Below, piece by piece: positions 45,791 to 55,184 of a DNA stretch of 64,000 nucleotides. The translations under genes and the position numbers were made by a program. Each line of letters opens with the position of its first letter. Position 1 is the stretch's first letter. Source of the stretch: Streptomyces sp. NBC_01262 (GTDB lineage Bacteria; Actinomycetota; Actinomycetes; Streptomycetales; Streptomycetaceae). The stretch lies in contig NZ_CP108462.1 in NCBI RefSeq assembly GCF_036226365.1, forward strand, positions 7,162,501 through 7,226,500. The letters run 5' to 3'. The notes beneath the pieces are model-generated. The model saw nothing but the letters and a program-made list of their open reading frames with translations. It made no database searches and was not told the DNA's origin.

Positions 45791-45809
45791 ATCACCGGAG
45801 CACGGTGAT
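45791..45809. promoter_or_regulatory. inverted repeat upstream of maleylpyruvate isomerase-like gene
   Basis: ATCACCG-GAGCA-CGGTGAT is a perfect 7-bp inverted repeat with 5-nt spacer, ending 11 bp before the GTG at 45821, in a position suited to repression. Confidence 0.45.
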
Positions 45810-45820
45810 AGACAACCGGC

Positions 45821-46618
45821 GTGGAAAAGAATCCTGAGTTTCCTGACCTGCTGCGGCTGATCGATGAACGGTCGACCGCCTTCCGCGCCGCGGTCGCCGC
45901 CGCGCCCGGTCTGGACGCACAGGTGCCGACCTGCCCCGGGTGGACGCTGTTCGATCTGGTGAAGCACCTGGGTGGGGGAGACCGTTTCTGGGCCGCCATC
46001 GTCGGCGCGGGGCCCGCCGACGCTCCCCCGGCCGAGGCCGCCGCCGCGCGCGCCGCTCTGGAAGTGCCGCGGGAGCGTGAGGTCCTGCTGGCCTGGCTGG
46101 CCGCGTCGACGCAGCTTCTGCTGAGCGCTCTGCGCGAGGCAGGACCGGACGTCGGCTGCTGGGCGTGGTGGAGTGCCCTGCAGACGCCGCGGACCTCCGG
46201 CGGAGTCGCCCGGCACCGGGTCCAGGAGAGCGCGGTGCACACCTACGACGCCCAACTCGCCGCGGGCGCCCCGCAGCCGCTGCCGACCGAGGTCGCCCTC
46301 GACGGTGTCGAGGAGTTCCTGTTCACCTGCGTCGCTACGCCCAGCGCCTGGCCGCACAAGCCCACGGCCTTCGACTTCCACACCGCCGAGGGCCGCTCCT
46401 GGCGCCTCACGGTCGACGGCGACGGCGCACGCTCCACCCGCATCCCCGCGCCCACTGCCGCGACCGGCGAGGACTCGGACGCAGCCGGGGCCTCCGTCCA
46501 TGGCACGGCCAGTGAGTTGGTCCTCTACTTGTACGACCGTATCCCTGCCGACTCCTTGCACGTTGACGGAGACGCAGGACTGCTCGACCTGCTCCGCGCC
46601 TGGGAGCCGGAGGAGTAG
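45821..46618 (+). CDS. mycothiol-dependent maleylpyruvate isomerase family enzyme
   Basis: This is a 265-aa actinobacterial protein of the DinB/mycothiol maleylpyruvate isomerase fold. The N-terminal domain has AAAPGLDAQVPTCPGWTLFDLVKHLG, the typical metal/mycothiol-binding region with His in the helix, and VARHRVQESAVHTYDAQLAA, containing the other conserved Glu and His residues. The C-terminal domain (about 175-265) is the smaller MDMPI-type domain. Such enzymes use mycothiol for isomerisation or detoxification. Start GTG at 45821 with no clear ribosome-binding site. It is followed by an IS4 relic. Confidence 0.88.
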   Translation: MEKNPEFPDLLRLIDERSTAFRAAVAAAPGLDAQVPTCPGWTLFDLVKHLGGGDRFWAAIVGAGPADAPPAEAAAARAALEVPREREVLLAWLAASTQLLLSALREAGPDVGCWAWWSALQTPRTSGGVARHRVQESAVHTYDAQLAAGAPQPLPTEVALDGVEEFLFTCVATPSAWPHKPTAFDFHTAEGRSWRLTVDGDGARSTRIPAPTAATGEDSDAAGASVHGTASELVLYLYDRIPADSLHVDGDAGLLDLLRAWEPEE

Positions 46619-46621
46619 GAC

Positions 46622-46860
46622 CTGGCGGGCACCACCGCGCTGCGGCGGGTGAACAAGTCCGCGCTGTCCCGGGCCCGGGCCCGCCTCGGCCCGGAGCCGC
46701 TGGGCCCGCGGCTGCTGGCGATCGACGGCACGCAGATCGACGTGCCGGACTCCAAGACCTCACGCCCACCGGCTTCCCTCAGGTCCGCGCGGTGGTCCTC
46801 GCCGAGGTCGGCACCCACTCCGTGGTGGACGCCGCGACCGGCGGCCCGGCCGTCGACCCC
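46622..46860 (+). pseudogene. IS4-family transposase relic
   Basis: Two fragments of an IS4-type transposase are visible in different frames. The first (46622-46755) reads ALRRVNKSALSRARARLG and LLAIDGTQIDVPDS, including the first catalytic Asp region. The second (46771-46860) reads GFPQVRAVVLAEVGTHSVVD after a frameshift and an internal deletion. The rest of the gene is absent. This is therefore a decayed insertion-sequence remnant just upstream of the drrAB-like genes. Confidence 0.8.
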
Positions 46861-46984
46861 GACCAGGTGTCCTACTCCTCCGGCGCCGGCGCGAGCAGGC
46901 CCGCAGCGACCGCCTACAGCAACGGCATTGCGCTGAAAGCGCCGTGAAACCGCACTGAATGCGCCCTGCCGCAACCTTCTCGGC

Positions 46985-47968
46985 ATGACGACACCGACAT
47001 TGCACTCACCCGCCATCGCGGCCAAGGGGCTGCGCAAGGCCTACGGGGACAAGACGGTCCTCGACGGAATCGACCTGACGGTGCCGGCCGGCACCGTCTT
47101 CTCCCTGCTGGGCCCGAACGGCGCGGGCAAGACCACCGCCGTCAAGATCCTCTCCACCCTCATCAGCGCCGACGCCGGCGATCTGCGGGTCGGTGGTCAC
47201 GACCTGGCCGTCGACCCGCAGGCCGTGCGGGCGGCGATCGGCGTCACCGGGCAGTTCTCCGCCGTGGACGGGCTGATCACCGGCGAGGAGAACATGCTCC
47301 TCATGGCGGACCTGCACCACCTCTCCCGCAGCGAGGGACGCCGCACCGCCGCCGAACTGCTTGAGCGCTTCGACCTGGTGGAGGCCGCGAAGAAGCCCGT
47401 CTCCACCTACTCCGGCGGCATGAAGCGCCGCCTCGACCTGGCCATGACGCTGGTCGGCAGTCCGCGGATCATCTTCCTCGACGAGCCGACCACCGGCCTG
47501 GATCCGCGCAGCCGCCACAACATGTGGGGGATCATCCGCGAGCTGGTCTCCGGCGGCGTCACCGTCTTCCTCACCACCCAGATCCTGGAGGAGGCCGACG
47601 AACTCGCCGACCGCATCGCGGTGCTGAACGACGGCAGGATCGCCGCCGAGGGGAGCGCTGACGAGCTGAAGCGGCTGGTCCCGGGCGGGCACGTGCGGCT
47701 GCGGTTCGCCGACCCGGCCGCGTACCAGTCCGCCGCCGTCGCGCTGCGCGAGGTCACCAGGGACGACGAGGCGCTGGCACTGCAGATCCCCAGCGACGGC
47801 ACTCAGCGCGAGCTGCGCGCCATCCTCGACTGGCTGGACTCGGCCGGCGTCGAGGCGGACGAGCTGACCGTGCACACCCCCGACCTCGACGACGTGTTCT
47901 TCGCCCTGACCGGCGGCGGCACCGACATCCCCACCCAGCCCACCCAGTCCAAGGAGACCGTCCGATGA
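46985..47968 (+). CDS. DrrA-type ABC transporter ATP-binding protein
   Basis: This is a 327-aa ATPase subunit of a daunorubicin-resistance-type exporter. It has Walker A GPNGAGKTTAVKIL near residue 43, signature YSGGMKRRLDLAMTL near residue 142, Walker B IIFLDEPTTGLDPRS and the C-terminal DrrA-family domain. It energises export of a hydrophobic compound. It overlaps the permease gene by 4 bp (ATGA), so both are coupled. No drug-biosynthesis genes are next to it. An ATG at 46985 starts the product. Confidence 0.94.
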   Translation: MTTPTLHSPAIAAKGLRKAYGDKTVLDGIDLTVPAGTVFSLLGPNGAGKTTAVKILSTLISADAGDLRVGGHDLAVDPQAVRAAIGVTGQFSAVDGLITGEENMLLMADLHHLSRSEGRRTAAELLERFDLVEAAKKPVSTYSGGMKRRLDLAMTLVGSPRIIFLDEPTTGLDPRSRHNMWGIIRELVSGGVTVFLTTQILEEADELADRIAVLNDGRIAAEGSADELKRLVPGGHVRLRFADPAAYQSAAVALREVTRDDEALALQIPSDGTQRELRAILDWLDSAGVEADELTVHTPDLDDVFFALTGGGTDIPTQPTQSKETVR

Positions 47969-48756
47969 GCGCCCTCGCCCTTGCCGTCCGCGACTCGAAC
48001 ACGATGCTGCGCCGCAACCTCCTGCACGTACGGCGCTACCCGTCCATGACCCTGAACCTGCTGCTCACGCCGATCATGCTGCTACTGCTCTTCGTCTACG
48101 TCTTCGGAAACGTGATGAGCGCGGGCATCGGTGGCGGCAGCGCGGACCGCTCCGACTACATCGCCTATCTCGTCCCGGGCCTCCTGGTGATGACCATCGG
48201 CAGCACCGTGATCGGGGCCGCGGTGTCCGTCTCCATGGACATGACCGAGGGCCTCATCGCCCGCTTCCGCACGATGGCGGTCTACCGCGGCTCGGTGCTC
48301 ATCGGGCACGTCGTCGGCACTGTGCTGCAGGTGCTCGCCAGCCTGGTCCTCGTAGGTGCCGTCGCCGTGGCCATCGGCTTCCGGTCCACGGACGCAACCG
48401 TCCTGGAGTGGCTGGCGGCGTTCGGACTGCTCGCGCTGTTCGCACTGGCTCTCACCTGGATCGCGGTCGGGATGGGCATGGCCAGCCCGAACCCCGAGGC
48501 CGCCAGCAACATGGCAACGCCGCTGATCCTCCTCCCGCTCATCTCCAGCGCCTTCACCCCGGCCGACACGATGCCGGGCTGGTTCCAGCCGATCGCCGAG
48601 TACCAGCCGTTCACCCCGGCCATCGAGACCCTGCGCGGCCTGCTGCTCGGCACCGAGATCGGCAACAACGGGTGGCTCGCGATCGCCTGGTGCGTCGGCC
48701 TGGCCGCGCTCGGCTACCGCTGGTCGACGTCGCTGTTCAACCGCGACCCGAGGTGA
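47965..48756 (+). CDS. DrrB-type ABC transporter permease
   Basis: This is a 263-aa permease with six membrane helices and the ABC-2 family features: an N-terminal cytoplasmic segment with RRNLLHVRRYPSMT, then NLLLTPIMLLLLFVYVFGNV, and the C-terminal LPLISSAFTPADTMPGWF, where the SSAFTPxxxMPGW pattern is the ABC-2 signature of this class. It forms an exporter with the upstream ATPase. Its 3' end overlaps the antisense end of the regulator gene by 20 bp. Confidence 0.93.
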   Translation: MSALALAVRDSNTMLRRNLLHVRRYPSMTLNLLLTPIMLLLLFVYVFGNVMSAGIGGGSADRSDYIAYLVPGLLVMTIGSTVIGAAVSVSMDMTEGLIARFRTMAVYRGSVLIGHVVGTVLQVLASLVLVGAVAVAIGFRSTDATVLEWLAAFGLLALFALALTWIAVGMGMASPNPEAASNMATPLILLPLISSAFTPADTMPGWFQPIAEYQPFTPAIETLRGLLLGTEIGNNGWLAIAWCVGLAALGYRWSTSLFNRDPR

Positions 48757-51700
48757 GCGCGCGGGCTGCCTCCCGCAGCTCGTCCCGCTCCAGGGCGGCG
48801 TACTCCGACACCGCGTCGGCGTACGCCGCCCTGTCGGCGTCCTGGGCCGCCTTCCGGGCGCGGTCCGCCGACATCGTCGGCTGGAAATCGCGCAGCACCC
48901 GCAGCCGTTCGGCCAGCGCGATCATCCGTACGGCGGCGGCGTCGCCGGACGCGAGCCCCGCCATGCCGAGGGCGTGCAGCACCGTCCCGAGCACAGGGAG
49001 TTCCATGGGCGAGCGGGACGGGCCGGAGAGCAGGGTCCGCAGCCGCTGCCGCAGCCGGTCGACCACCTCCGCGACGAGCCCGATCCGGCCGGCGTGCGCA
49101 TGCGCCGTCACCGCCGCCGACTGGATCTGCAGCAACCACCGGTCGAAGAAGGGGTCGTCGCTCTGCGTCGAGCCGGCCTCCAGCACCCCCTCCACGTTGC
49201 GGCGCCACAGGCCGAGCCCGACCTCCGTCAGCCCGCGGGCGAGCGCGATCTCGGCACGGCCGCCGAAGTCGGGGCTGTAGACGTCGTCCTTCTGCGGGGT
49301 GTTGTCGCCCTCCGCCTGCCGCAGCCAGTACTCGGCCTCGTCGGGGTCGCCGCGCTGCAGGCAGGCCAGCGCGAGGCCCCAGCGGACGCCGATGGAGTCG
49401 TGCTCGTCGCCCAGGCGCGGCAGCGCGTCGAGCGCCGCCCGGAGATGCCGGTACGCCGCCTCGCCCTGCTCCGTCTGCAAGCACAGCTCGCTCAGCCGGG
49501 CGTGGCCCAGGACCTGCAGGAACGGGTTGTCGACCGGCGCCAGTGCGTCGATGCTCCGGCGAGCCGAGGCGAGCGCGCGGTCGATGTCGTGCTCCTGCTC
49601 CCAGACGTAGGTGGCCACGCACTCGGCGACGCCGGCGAGCAGCGGCTGATCGCTGTCGCAGAGCCCCCGCAGCACCTCGTAGTCGGGAGGCAGCATCTCC
49701 GGGACCGCGCTCAGCACCACCGCGATGGCGCGCAGCAGCGTGTCCGGCGGGGCCGGGGGCAGCCGCCGGAGGGTGACGAGCTGGCGTACGACGTGCGGGC
49801 CGTAGCCCATGAACAGGGTCGCCGTGCACAACACCGCGGCGGCGCGGGCGACTTCGACGTACTCGGGTTCGGGGTGGTAGTGCGACAGCGGCGGGCCGGT
49901 GTCCGCGGCGAGGGCGGTGAGGCGGGGGTAGCTGGAGCCGGTGGACCACAGGGCGGCGAGGACGGCGGTGAGGGCGGCGATGGTGGGGCCGTCCGTACGG
50001 GCCAGGGCGTGCCGCAGGGCCAGCACGAGGTTGTCCTGCTCGGCCCTGATCCGCTCCCAGGCGACCAGCGGTTCCGAGCCGAAGAACCAGTCGTGGTGAG
50101 CGACCCCGAAGTCCCGCGCCCAGGCGAGGAACCGGCCGACGGCCTCCGCTTCCTCGCCGGCCTTCGTGCGCCGGGCCGCGCTGAACTCCCGTACGGTCTC
50201 CAGCATCCGGAACCGCACGCCGGCCGGGGTGTCGGCGACGGTGAGCAGCGACTGGTCGGCCAACTGCTCCAGCAGCGACAGCGCGTCCTCGCCGAGCACC
50301 TGCTCGCCCGCCTCGCCGGAGAAGCCGCCGGGGAAGACGGACAGCGTGCGCAGCGCCGCTCTGGCGTCCTCGGCGAGCAGGTTCCAGCTCCAGTCCACGA
50401 CCGCGTGCAGCGTTCGGTGGCGCTCCGGGGTGTCCCGGGTCCCGCCGCGCAGCAGCGCGAACCGGTCGCCGAGGCGGCGGGCGATCTCCGGCACCGAAAG
50501 GACTCGCACCCGTGCCGCGGCCAACTCCACGGCGAGCGGCAGCCCGTCGAGGTGGCGGCACAGCTCGGCCACCGCGTCCGGCGGCAGCTGTACGCCGCTC
50601 CTGGCGGCCCGGGCGCGCTGGGTGAACAGCTCGACCGAGGTGTCGAGACCCAGCTCCGGCAGCGCGTACGCCGCCTCCGATGTCAGGCCGAGCGGGGCCC
50701 GGCTGGTGGTGAGCACCCGCAGGTCCTTCGAGGACGAGACCAGGGCCTGTACGAGGTCGGCGGCGCCCCGGACGACCTGCTCGCAGTTGTCGAGCACCAG
50801 CAGCGCGGGCCCGGAGCCGAGCGCGCCGAGGATGGCGGACACCGGGTCGGTCGAGGACTGGCCGCCCACGGCGCCGGGCCGCCCCTCGCCCGCGCCGAGC
50901 GCGGAGGCCACCTCGGCGGCCACGTCCACGTCCGCGGTGACACCGGCGAGCGGCACGAAGTACACCACGCGCTGCTCGGCCCGGCGGCTGACGGCGTGCG
51001 CGAGCCGGGTCTTGCCCAGGCCTCCGGGGCCGATGACGGTGACGGCGCGGGAGGCGCGCAGCAGCCGCTCCACCGCCGCGATGTCCTCCTCGCGGCCCAG
51101 CAGCGGGTTCGGCTCGTGCGGCACACCGTGTCTGACCACGGGCGCCTCGCCGCGCAGCAGCTCCTGCTGTACGGCCTTGAGCCCGGCGCCCGGATCCGTA
51201 CCGAGCGTCTCCCGCAGCTCACGGCGGTACGCCTCGTACCGCGTCAGCGCGGCGGACGGGCCCGCCGTCGCCGCCTCGCCGCGCAGCAGCTCGGCCAGCA
51301 CCTCCTCGTCGCGCGGATGCCCCGAGGTGGCAAGGGCCAGCGGCCCGGCCGCCTCCGCGTGCCGTCCGAGGCGGGCGAGCGCGAGCGCCCGCGCGCGTAC
51401 GAGCGTGTCCCGGACGGGGGCGCGCTCGGCGCGCAACGCGGCCACGGGGTCATAGCTGTCGCCTCCCTCATCAGGGGTGCCCTCCCACAGCGCGAGCCCG
51501 GCCTCGGCCGCCGCCAGCGACCCCGCGTGGTCCCCGGCCCTGGCCCGGTCCGCGCTCGCGGCGGCGTGCAGCAGCAGCGCGGAGCTGTCGACCTGGTCCT
51601 CGGCGAGGGCGAGCCGGTATCCGGTCGGCGTGAGTACGAGAACGTCGGCGCCCAACTGCGCCCGCGCCCTGGACACCAGGACCTGCAGCGCCTTCTCCGG

Positions 51701-51865
51701 CTGCCCCGGCAACTCGTCCGGCCACAGCCCTGCCACCAGCCGCTCGACGCCGCAGCCCGTGCGCAGGTCGCCCGCGAGCAGCGCGAGGAGGGCGCGGAGC
51801 CGGGGCGCGGTGAACTCCTGGCCGCGATAGGCGACACGCGGCAGCAGGGTCAGGTCGGTAGTCAC
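48737..51865 (-). CDS. AfsR/SARP-type transcriptional regulator with NB-ARC and TPR domains
   Basis: This is a 1042-aa regulator. The N-terminal winged helix of OmpR type (about 1-90) leads into a bacterial transcriptional activation domain (about 95-240, KALQVLVSRARAQLG). An NB-ARC/STAND ATPase follows (P-loop VIGPGGLGKTRLA near residue 278, Walker B LLVLDNCEQVVR), with TPR-like repeats from about 600 to the end. The layout is that of AfsR-like antibiotic regulators. A GTG at 51865 starts the product. It converges on the DrrB gene, so it might respond to or regulate that exporter, though no biosynthetic genes are near. Confidence 0.92.
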   Translation of the reverse strand: MTTDLTLLPRVAYRGQEFTAPRLRALLALLAGDLRTGCGVERLVAGLWPDELPGQPEKALQVLVSRARAQLGADVLVLTPTGYRLALAEDQVDSSALLLHAAASADRARAGDHAGSLAAAEAGLALWEGTPDEGGDSYDPVAALRAERAPVRDTLVRARALALARLGRHAEAAGPLALATSGHPRDEEVLAELLRGEAATAGPSAALTRYEAYRRELRETLGTDPGAGLKAVQQELLRGEAPVVRHGVPHEPNPLLGREEDIAAVERLLRASRAVTVIGPGGLGKTRLAHAVSRRAEQRVVYFVPLAGVTADVDVAAEVASALGAGEGRPGAVGGQSSTDPVSAILGALGSGPALLVLDNCEQVVRGAADLVQALVSSSKDLRVLTTSRAPLGLTSEAAYALPELGLDTSVELFTQRARAARSGVQLPPDAVAELCRHLDGLPLAVELAAARVRVLSVPEIARRLGDRFALLRGGTRDTPERHRTLHAVVDWSWNLLAEDARAALRTLSVFPGGFSGEAGEQVLGEDALSLLEQLADQSLLTVADTPAGVRFRMLETVREFSAARRTKAGEEAEAVGRFLAWARDFGVAHHDWFFGSEPLVAWERIRAEQDNLVLALRHALARTDGPTIAALTAVLAALWSTGSSYPRLTALAADTGPPLSHYHPEPEYVEVARAAAVLCTATLFMGYGPHVVRQLVTLRRLPPAPPDTLLRAIAVVLSAVPEMLPPDYEVLRGLCDSDQPLLAGVAECVATYVWEQEHDIDRALASARRSIDALAPVDNPFLQVLGHARLSELCLQTEQGEAAYRHLRAALDALPRLGDEHDSIGVRWGLALACLQRGDPDEAEYWLRQAEGDNTPQKDDVYSPDFGGRAEIALARGLTEVGLGLWRRNVEGVLEAGSTQSDDPFFDRWLLQIQSAAVTAHAHAGRIGLVAEVVDRLRQRLRTLLSGPSRSPMELPVLGTVLHALGMAGLASGDAAAVRMIALAERLRVLRDFQPTMSADRARKAAQDADRAAYADAVSEYAALERDELREAARALTSGRG

Positions 51866-51919
51866 CCGTGCAGATTAATGAACCGGTGACTGTCAGAGGG
51901 CTGCGGCAGGATGCGGTTC

Positions 51920-53686
51920 ATGACGAAGATCCCCGACTGGACCTCGTTCCTTCGGACTTGGAGCGATGAGCGGAGCGCCGTGTGCGAGGACTGCCACGGC
52001 TGGCTCGGCCGCGAGCCGGCGACCCAGGACGAGATCGCGGCGGCGGAGATGCGCCTCGGACTGCGGCTTCCCCCGTCGTACCGGCGGTTCCTGGAGGCCA
52101 GCAACGGGTGGCGATGGGCAGGGGAGTTCGTGACCGAGCTCTGCTCGACCGAGAGCGTGGGGCTGCTCAGGGACATGACGGACTTCCTGTTCGAGATGCT
52201 CGACGAGTTCGAGCAGGAAGACCTGGCGGAGGAGGACGACCCGGACGACGAGGCGGTCCACCGCGCGGGGAGATGGGGCAGGGCGGTCCAGGTCTCCTTG
52301 GAGGGGGACCTGACCTGGTTCCTGCTCGACCCGGAGGACGTCAACGCCGAGGGGGAGTGGGCGGCGTACAGCTACGCGAGCTGGCGGGGCGAGGGGCCGC
52401 AGCGGTACGAGTCGTTCGCCGACCTGATGTACGCGAACTTCCAGGAGTTCCACCGCATGCGCAAGCCGGAGAACGCCACGACCCGGCACCTCGACGCCCA
52501 GGTCGAGCAGGCGCGGGCCGATCTGCTGGCGGGCAGGCTCGACGAGGCGGTGGCCGCGCTCAAGGATGCCAAGGAGTTCGGGCGCGCGCAGGCCGGGGTG
52601 TATCTGTTCCAGGTGCGGGTGCTCCAGGGCGACACGTACATGCTGCCGCCTGTCCGGAAGCTGCTGCCCAAGTCGGACGCCTTCCGGGAGCGGGGCGTAC
52701 TGCCGGTGCTGGCGATGCTCGCCGAGCAGAACCGTCACGGGCACGAGCAGACGGACGAGATCCTCGACGGCTACCGGCGGCGGATCGCGGACGGGACCCT
52801 GCGCCCGCTGGAGGGCGAGGCCGCCGCACGGGCGCGCGAGCTGGCGGTCCGGGGCGATCCGGAGGAGGCCTGGCGCGTCCTCGCCACGCAGGCGCTGCCC
52901 GCCTGGCGCCCGGCGAGCCACAACCATGTCGTCCCCGTCGAACTCCTCGCGGATCCCTTCCTGGGCCCGCTGGTCACGCCCGAACGCGCCAGGCGGATAC
53001 TCCGCACCCCCCGTCCCGGCACCCCGGTCGCCCTCGCGACGGCCGCGCGCTCCGACGACGGCATCGCCTGGCTGCTGGAGTCCACCTCCTGGGGCAGGCC
53101 CCCTTTCCTCGTGACCTTCGCCCGCAGCATGGACGCCGGGGAACTGGTCCTCCGGATCGGGGCCGACCCCGACGCGCCCATGCCCCCGTCGGTCGCCGCC
53201 TCCCGGGCCGTAATGCGGCTTGCCGACGGTCAGCAATGGGGCTCCCTGAGGGCCGGCGCGTGCGGAAACGGCTGGAGCTTCGCCATCGAGAACACCACCG
53301 ACCGGCTCGGCGACCCCACCGGGAACCCGATCCCCGGCGTCACGCTCTGGCGGGAGTCCTCCACCGCCCCGCTGCACTTCGCGTACGTGGACGCCCAGGA
53401 ACGGACACTGTGCGCCCTGACCGCCACCCCGCAAGACCTTGAGCGGGGCGGCGCTCAGCCTGATCTCCTGGACGCCGCCTTGAACGAGTCCGAGGCATTC
53501 GCACCGGACGCCTCCACCCGAGGCCTACGCATGCTCAAGGCCGTCGAACGGCACTTCGGCCTGACCCTGCCGCGCGAAGCCGTCGAACGCCACCGCCTGC
53601 CCGTCTTCCGCACTCCCCGCCCGCCGCGCCCCGAGCCCTTCGGACCGGCGCTCATCCTCGATTTCCGGCGGCCAGAAGGCCCGTAG
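51920..53686 (+). CDS. SMI1/KNR4 family protein
   Basis: This is a roughly 588-aa protein with an N-terminal SMI1/KNR4 domain (about residues 20-170): EIAAAEMRLGLRLPPSYRRF and FLEASNGWRWAGEF are the typical motif region. The rest has no recognisable domain; it contains a Leu/Ala-rich part near 170-330 and a C-terminal EAVERHR region. SMI1/KNR4 proteins often act as immunity proteins in polymorphic toxin systems or as binding modules in eukaryotes, but no toxin gene is adjacent here. Start is uncertain: ATG at 51911 or 51920. It is divergent from the AfsR-like gene, with about 50 bp between. Confidence 0.82.
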   Translation: MTKIPDWTSFLRTWSDERSAVCEDCHGWLGREPATQDEIAAAEMRLGLRLPPSYRRFLEASNGWRWAGEFVTELCSTESVGLLRDMTDFLFEMLDEFEQEDLAEEDDPDDEAVHRAGRWGRAVQVSLEGDLTWFLLDPEDVNAEGEWAAYSYASWRGEGPQRYESFADLMYANFQEFHRMRKPENATTRHLDAQVEQARADLLAGRLDEAVAALKDAKEFGRAQAGVYLFQVRVLQGDTYMLPPVRKLLPKSDAFRERGVLPVLAMLAEQNRHGHEQTDEILDGYRRRIADGTLRPLEGEAAARARELAVRGDPEEAWRVLATQALPAWRPASHNHVVPVELLADPFLGPLVTPERARRILRTPRPGTPVALATAARSDDGIAWLLESTSWGRPPFLVTFARSMDAGELVLRIGADPDAPMPPSVAASRAVMRLADGQQWGSLRAGACGNGWSFAIENTTDRLGDPTGNPIPGVTLWRESSTAPLHFAYVDAQERTLCALTATPQDLERGGAQPDLLDAALNESEAFAPDASTRGLRMLKAVERHFGLTLPREAVERHRLPVFRTPRPPRPEPFGPALILDFRRPEGP

Positions 53687-53706
53687 GGCAGGCTGCTCGG
53701 GGCCCG

Positions 53707-53756
53707 TCAGTCCTGCTTCGGCCCCGTCGACTGTACGACCTCGAACGACCACAGGG
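53707..53756 (-). pseudogene. severed 3' end of ABM-like monooxygenase gene
   Basis: On the minus strand, TLW then SFEVVQSTGPKQD and a stop (TGA at 53707-53709) are the natural C-terminus of the gene whose 5' part lies at 55185-55472. The IS256 element separates them, with the 8-bp duplication at 53749-53756. Confidence 0.85.
53749..53756. repeat. target site duplication, left copy (CCACAGGG)
   Basis: CCACAGGG immediately precedes the left inverted repeat of the IS256 element and is repeated exactly at 55185-55192. Confidence 0.88.
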
Positions 53757-55184
53757 GGTTGCGTCCAGGGAAGTGGTGTACGGGTTCGACCTGATCCGGG
53801 GGTTTGCTCCGGCATCGGGATGGTGCCCGCATAGATGAACGGCCACCGGCTGATCTTCGAAGTGTCGAAGCCTCGAAGGAGATCAGCACGATGACCGCAC
53901 CTGACAGTCTGCCCCTGCACGCCCTCGCCGAGGACAACCTCGCCACGGCGAGTCCCGATCTGCTGCGCGCGATGGTCAAAACGTTCGCCGACGCCCTCAT
54001 GTCCGCAGAGGCCGACGCGCTCTGCAACGCTGAATACGGGCAGGTCAGCGACGAACGCGTCAACCACCGCAACGGCTACCGCCCACGCGAGTGGGACACC
54101 CGCGCCGGCACCGTCGAACTCGCCGTCCCCAAACTGCGCCAGGGCAGTTACTTCCCGCACTGGCTCCTGGAGCGCCGCCGCCGGGCCGAACAGGCCCTCA
54201 TCTCGGTGGTCGCCACCGCCTACCTGCTCGGCGTCTCCACCCGCCGGGTCGAGAAACTCGCCGAGTCCCTCGGCGTCACCCAACTGTCGAAGTCCCAGGT
54301 CTCGGCGATGGCCAAGCACCTGGACGAACAGGTCGCCGCGTTCCGCAACCGGCCGCTCGACGCCGGGCCCTACGCGTTCGTCTGGGTCGACGCACTAACC
54401 CAGAAGGTCCGCGAGGGCGGCCGCATCATCAACGTCCACGCCCTGATCGCCGTCGGCGTCAACGCCGACGGCCACCGCGAGATCCTCGGCATCGACGTCG
54501 CCACCTGCGAGGACGGCGCCGGCTGGCTGGCCTTCCTGCGCTCCCTGACCGCCCGCGGCCTGTCCGGAGTCCAGCTCGTCGTCTCCGACGCCCACACCGG
54601 CCTGGTCGCCGCGATCGGCGCCGTCCTGCCCGGAGCCTCGTGGCAACGATGCCGCACGCATTACGCCCGCAACCTGCTCTGCCAGGTTCCGAAGTCCGCT
54701 CAGCCGTGGGTTGCCACGCTGCTGCGGACCGTCTTCGAACAGCCCGATGCCGAAGCCGTCCAGGCCCAGATGCGGCACGTCCTGGACGCGCTGGAAGCCA
54801 AGTTCCCCAAGGCCGCAGCCCACTTGGATGCCGCCCAGCACGACCTGCTGGCGTTCGCTGCCTTCCCGCGCGAGATCTGGCGGCAGATCTGGTCGAACAA
54901 TCCGCAGGAGAGGCTGAACAAGGAAATCAGGCGTCGCACCGACGTGGTCGGGATCTTCCCCGATCGCACCGCCCTGATCCGCCTGGTCGGCGCGGTCCTG
55001 GCCGAACAGAACGACGAGTGGACCGAAGCCCGCCGCTACATGGGCCGCGATCTCCTCGCCAAGGCCCGCCTCCACCCGATCGAGTCAGAAACAGACGAGA
55101 CCGCCCTGCCCACCGAACTCACCGCATAGCCTCAAAACGAGATCACCGAGTGGCCGTCGATACACCACTCCAGCGGACGTGACC
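53757..55184. mobile_element. IS256-family insertion sequence, apparently intact
   Basis: The element is 1428 bp. Its ends are imperfect 24-bp inverted repeats: left GGTTGCGTCC... (53757-53780) and right complement GGTCACGTCC... (55161-55184), each ending AGTGGTGTA on the inner side. A second inner inverted pair lies near 53833-53857 and 55139-55160. It carries a full-length mutator-type transposase and is flanked by the perfect duplication CCACAGGG, so the insertion looks recent. Confidence 0.92.
53891..55129 (+). CDS. IS256 (mutator) family transposase
   Basis: This is a 412-aa DDE transposase. Catalytic residues are visible as Asp167 in FVWVDALTQKV, Asp233 in VVSDAHTGLVA and Glu340 in NNPQERLNKEI. 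The C-x2-H-like motif between the second Asp and Glu reads RCRTHYARNLL, as in IS256 members. No frameshift or stop interrupts it, so it is probably active. ATG at 53891 follows GAAGGAG at good spacing. Confidence 0.96.
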   Translation: MTAPDSLPLHALAEDNLATASPDLLRAMVKTFADALMSAEADALCNAEYGQVSDERVNHRNGYRPREWDTRAGTVELAVPKLRQGSYFPHWLLERRRRAEQALISVVATAYLLGVSTRRVEKLAESLGVTQLSKSQVSAMAKHLDEQVAAFRNRPLDAGPYAFVWVDALTQKVREGGRIINVHALIAVGVNADGHREILGIDVATCEDGAGWLAFLRSLTARGLSGVQLVVSDAHTGLVAAIGAVLPGASWQRCRTHYARNLLCQVPKSAQPWVATLLRTVFEQPDAEAVQAQMRHVLDALEAKFPKAAAHLDAAQHDLLAFAAFPREIWRQIWSNNPQERLNKEIRRRTDVVGIFPDRTALIRLVGAVLAEQNDEWTEARRYMGRDLLAKARLHPIESETDETALPTELTA

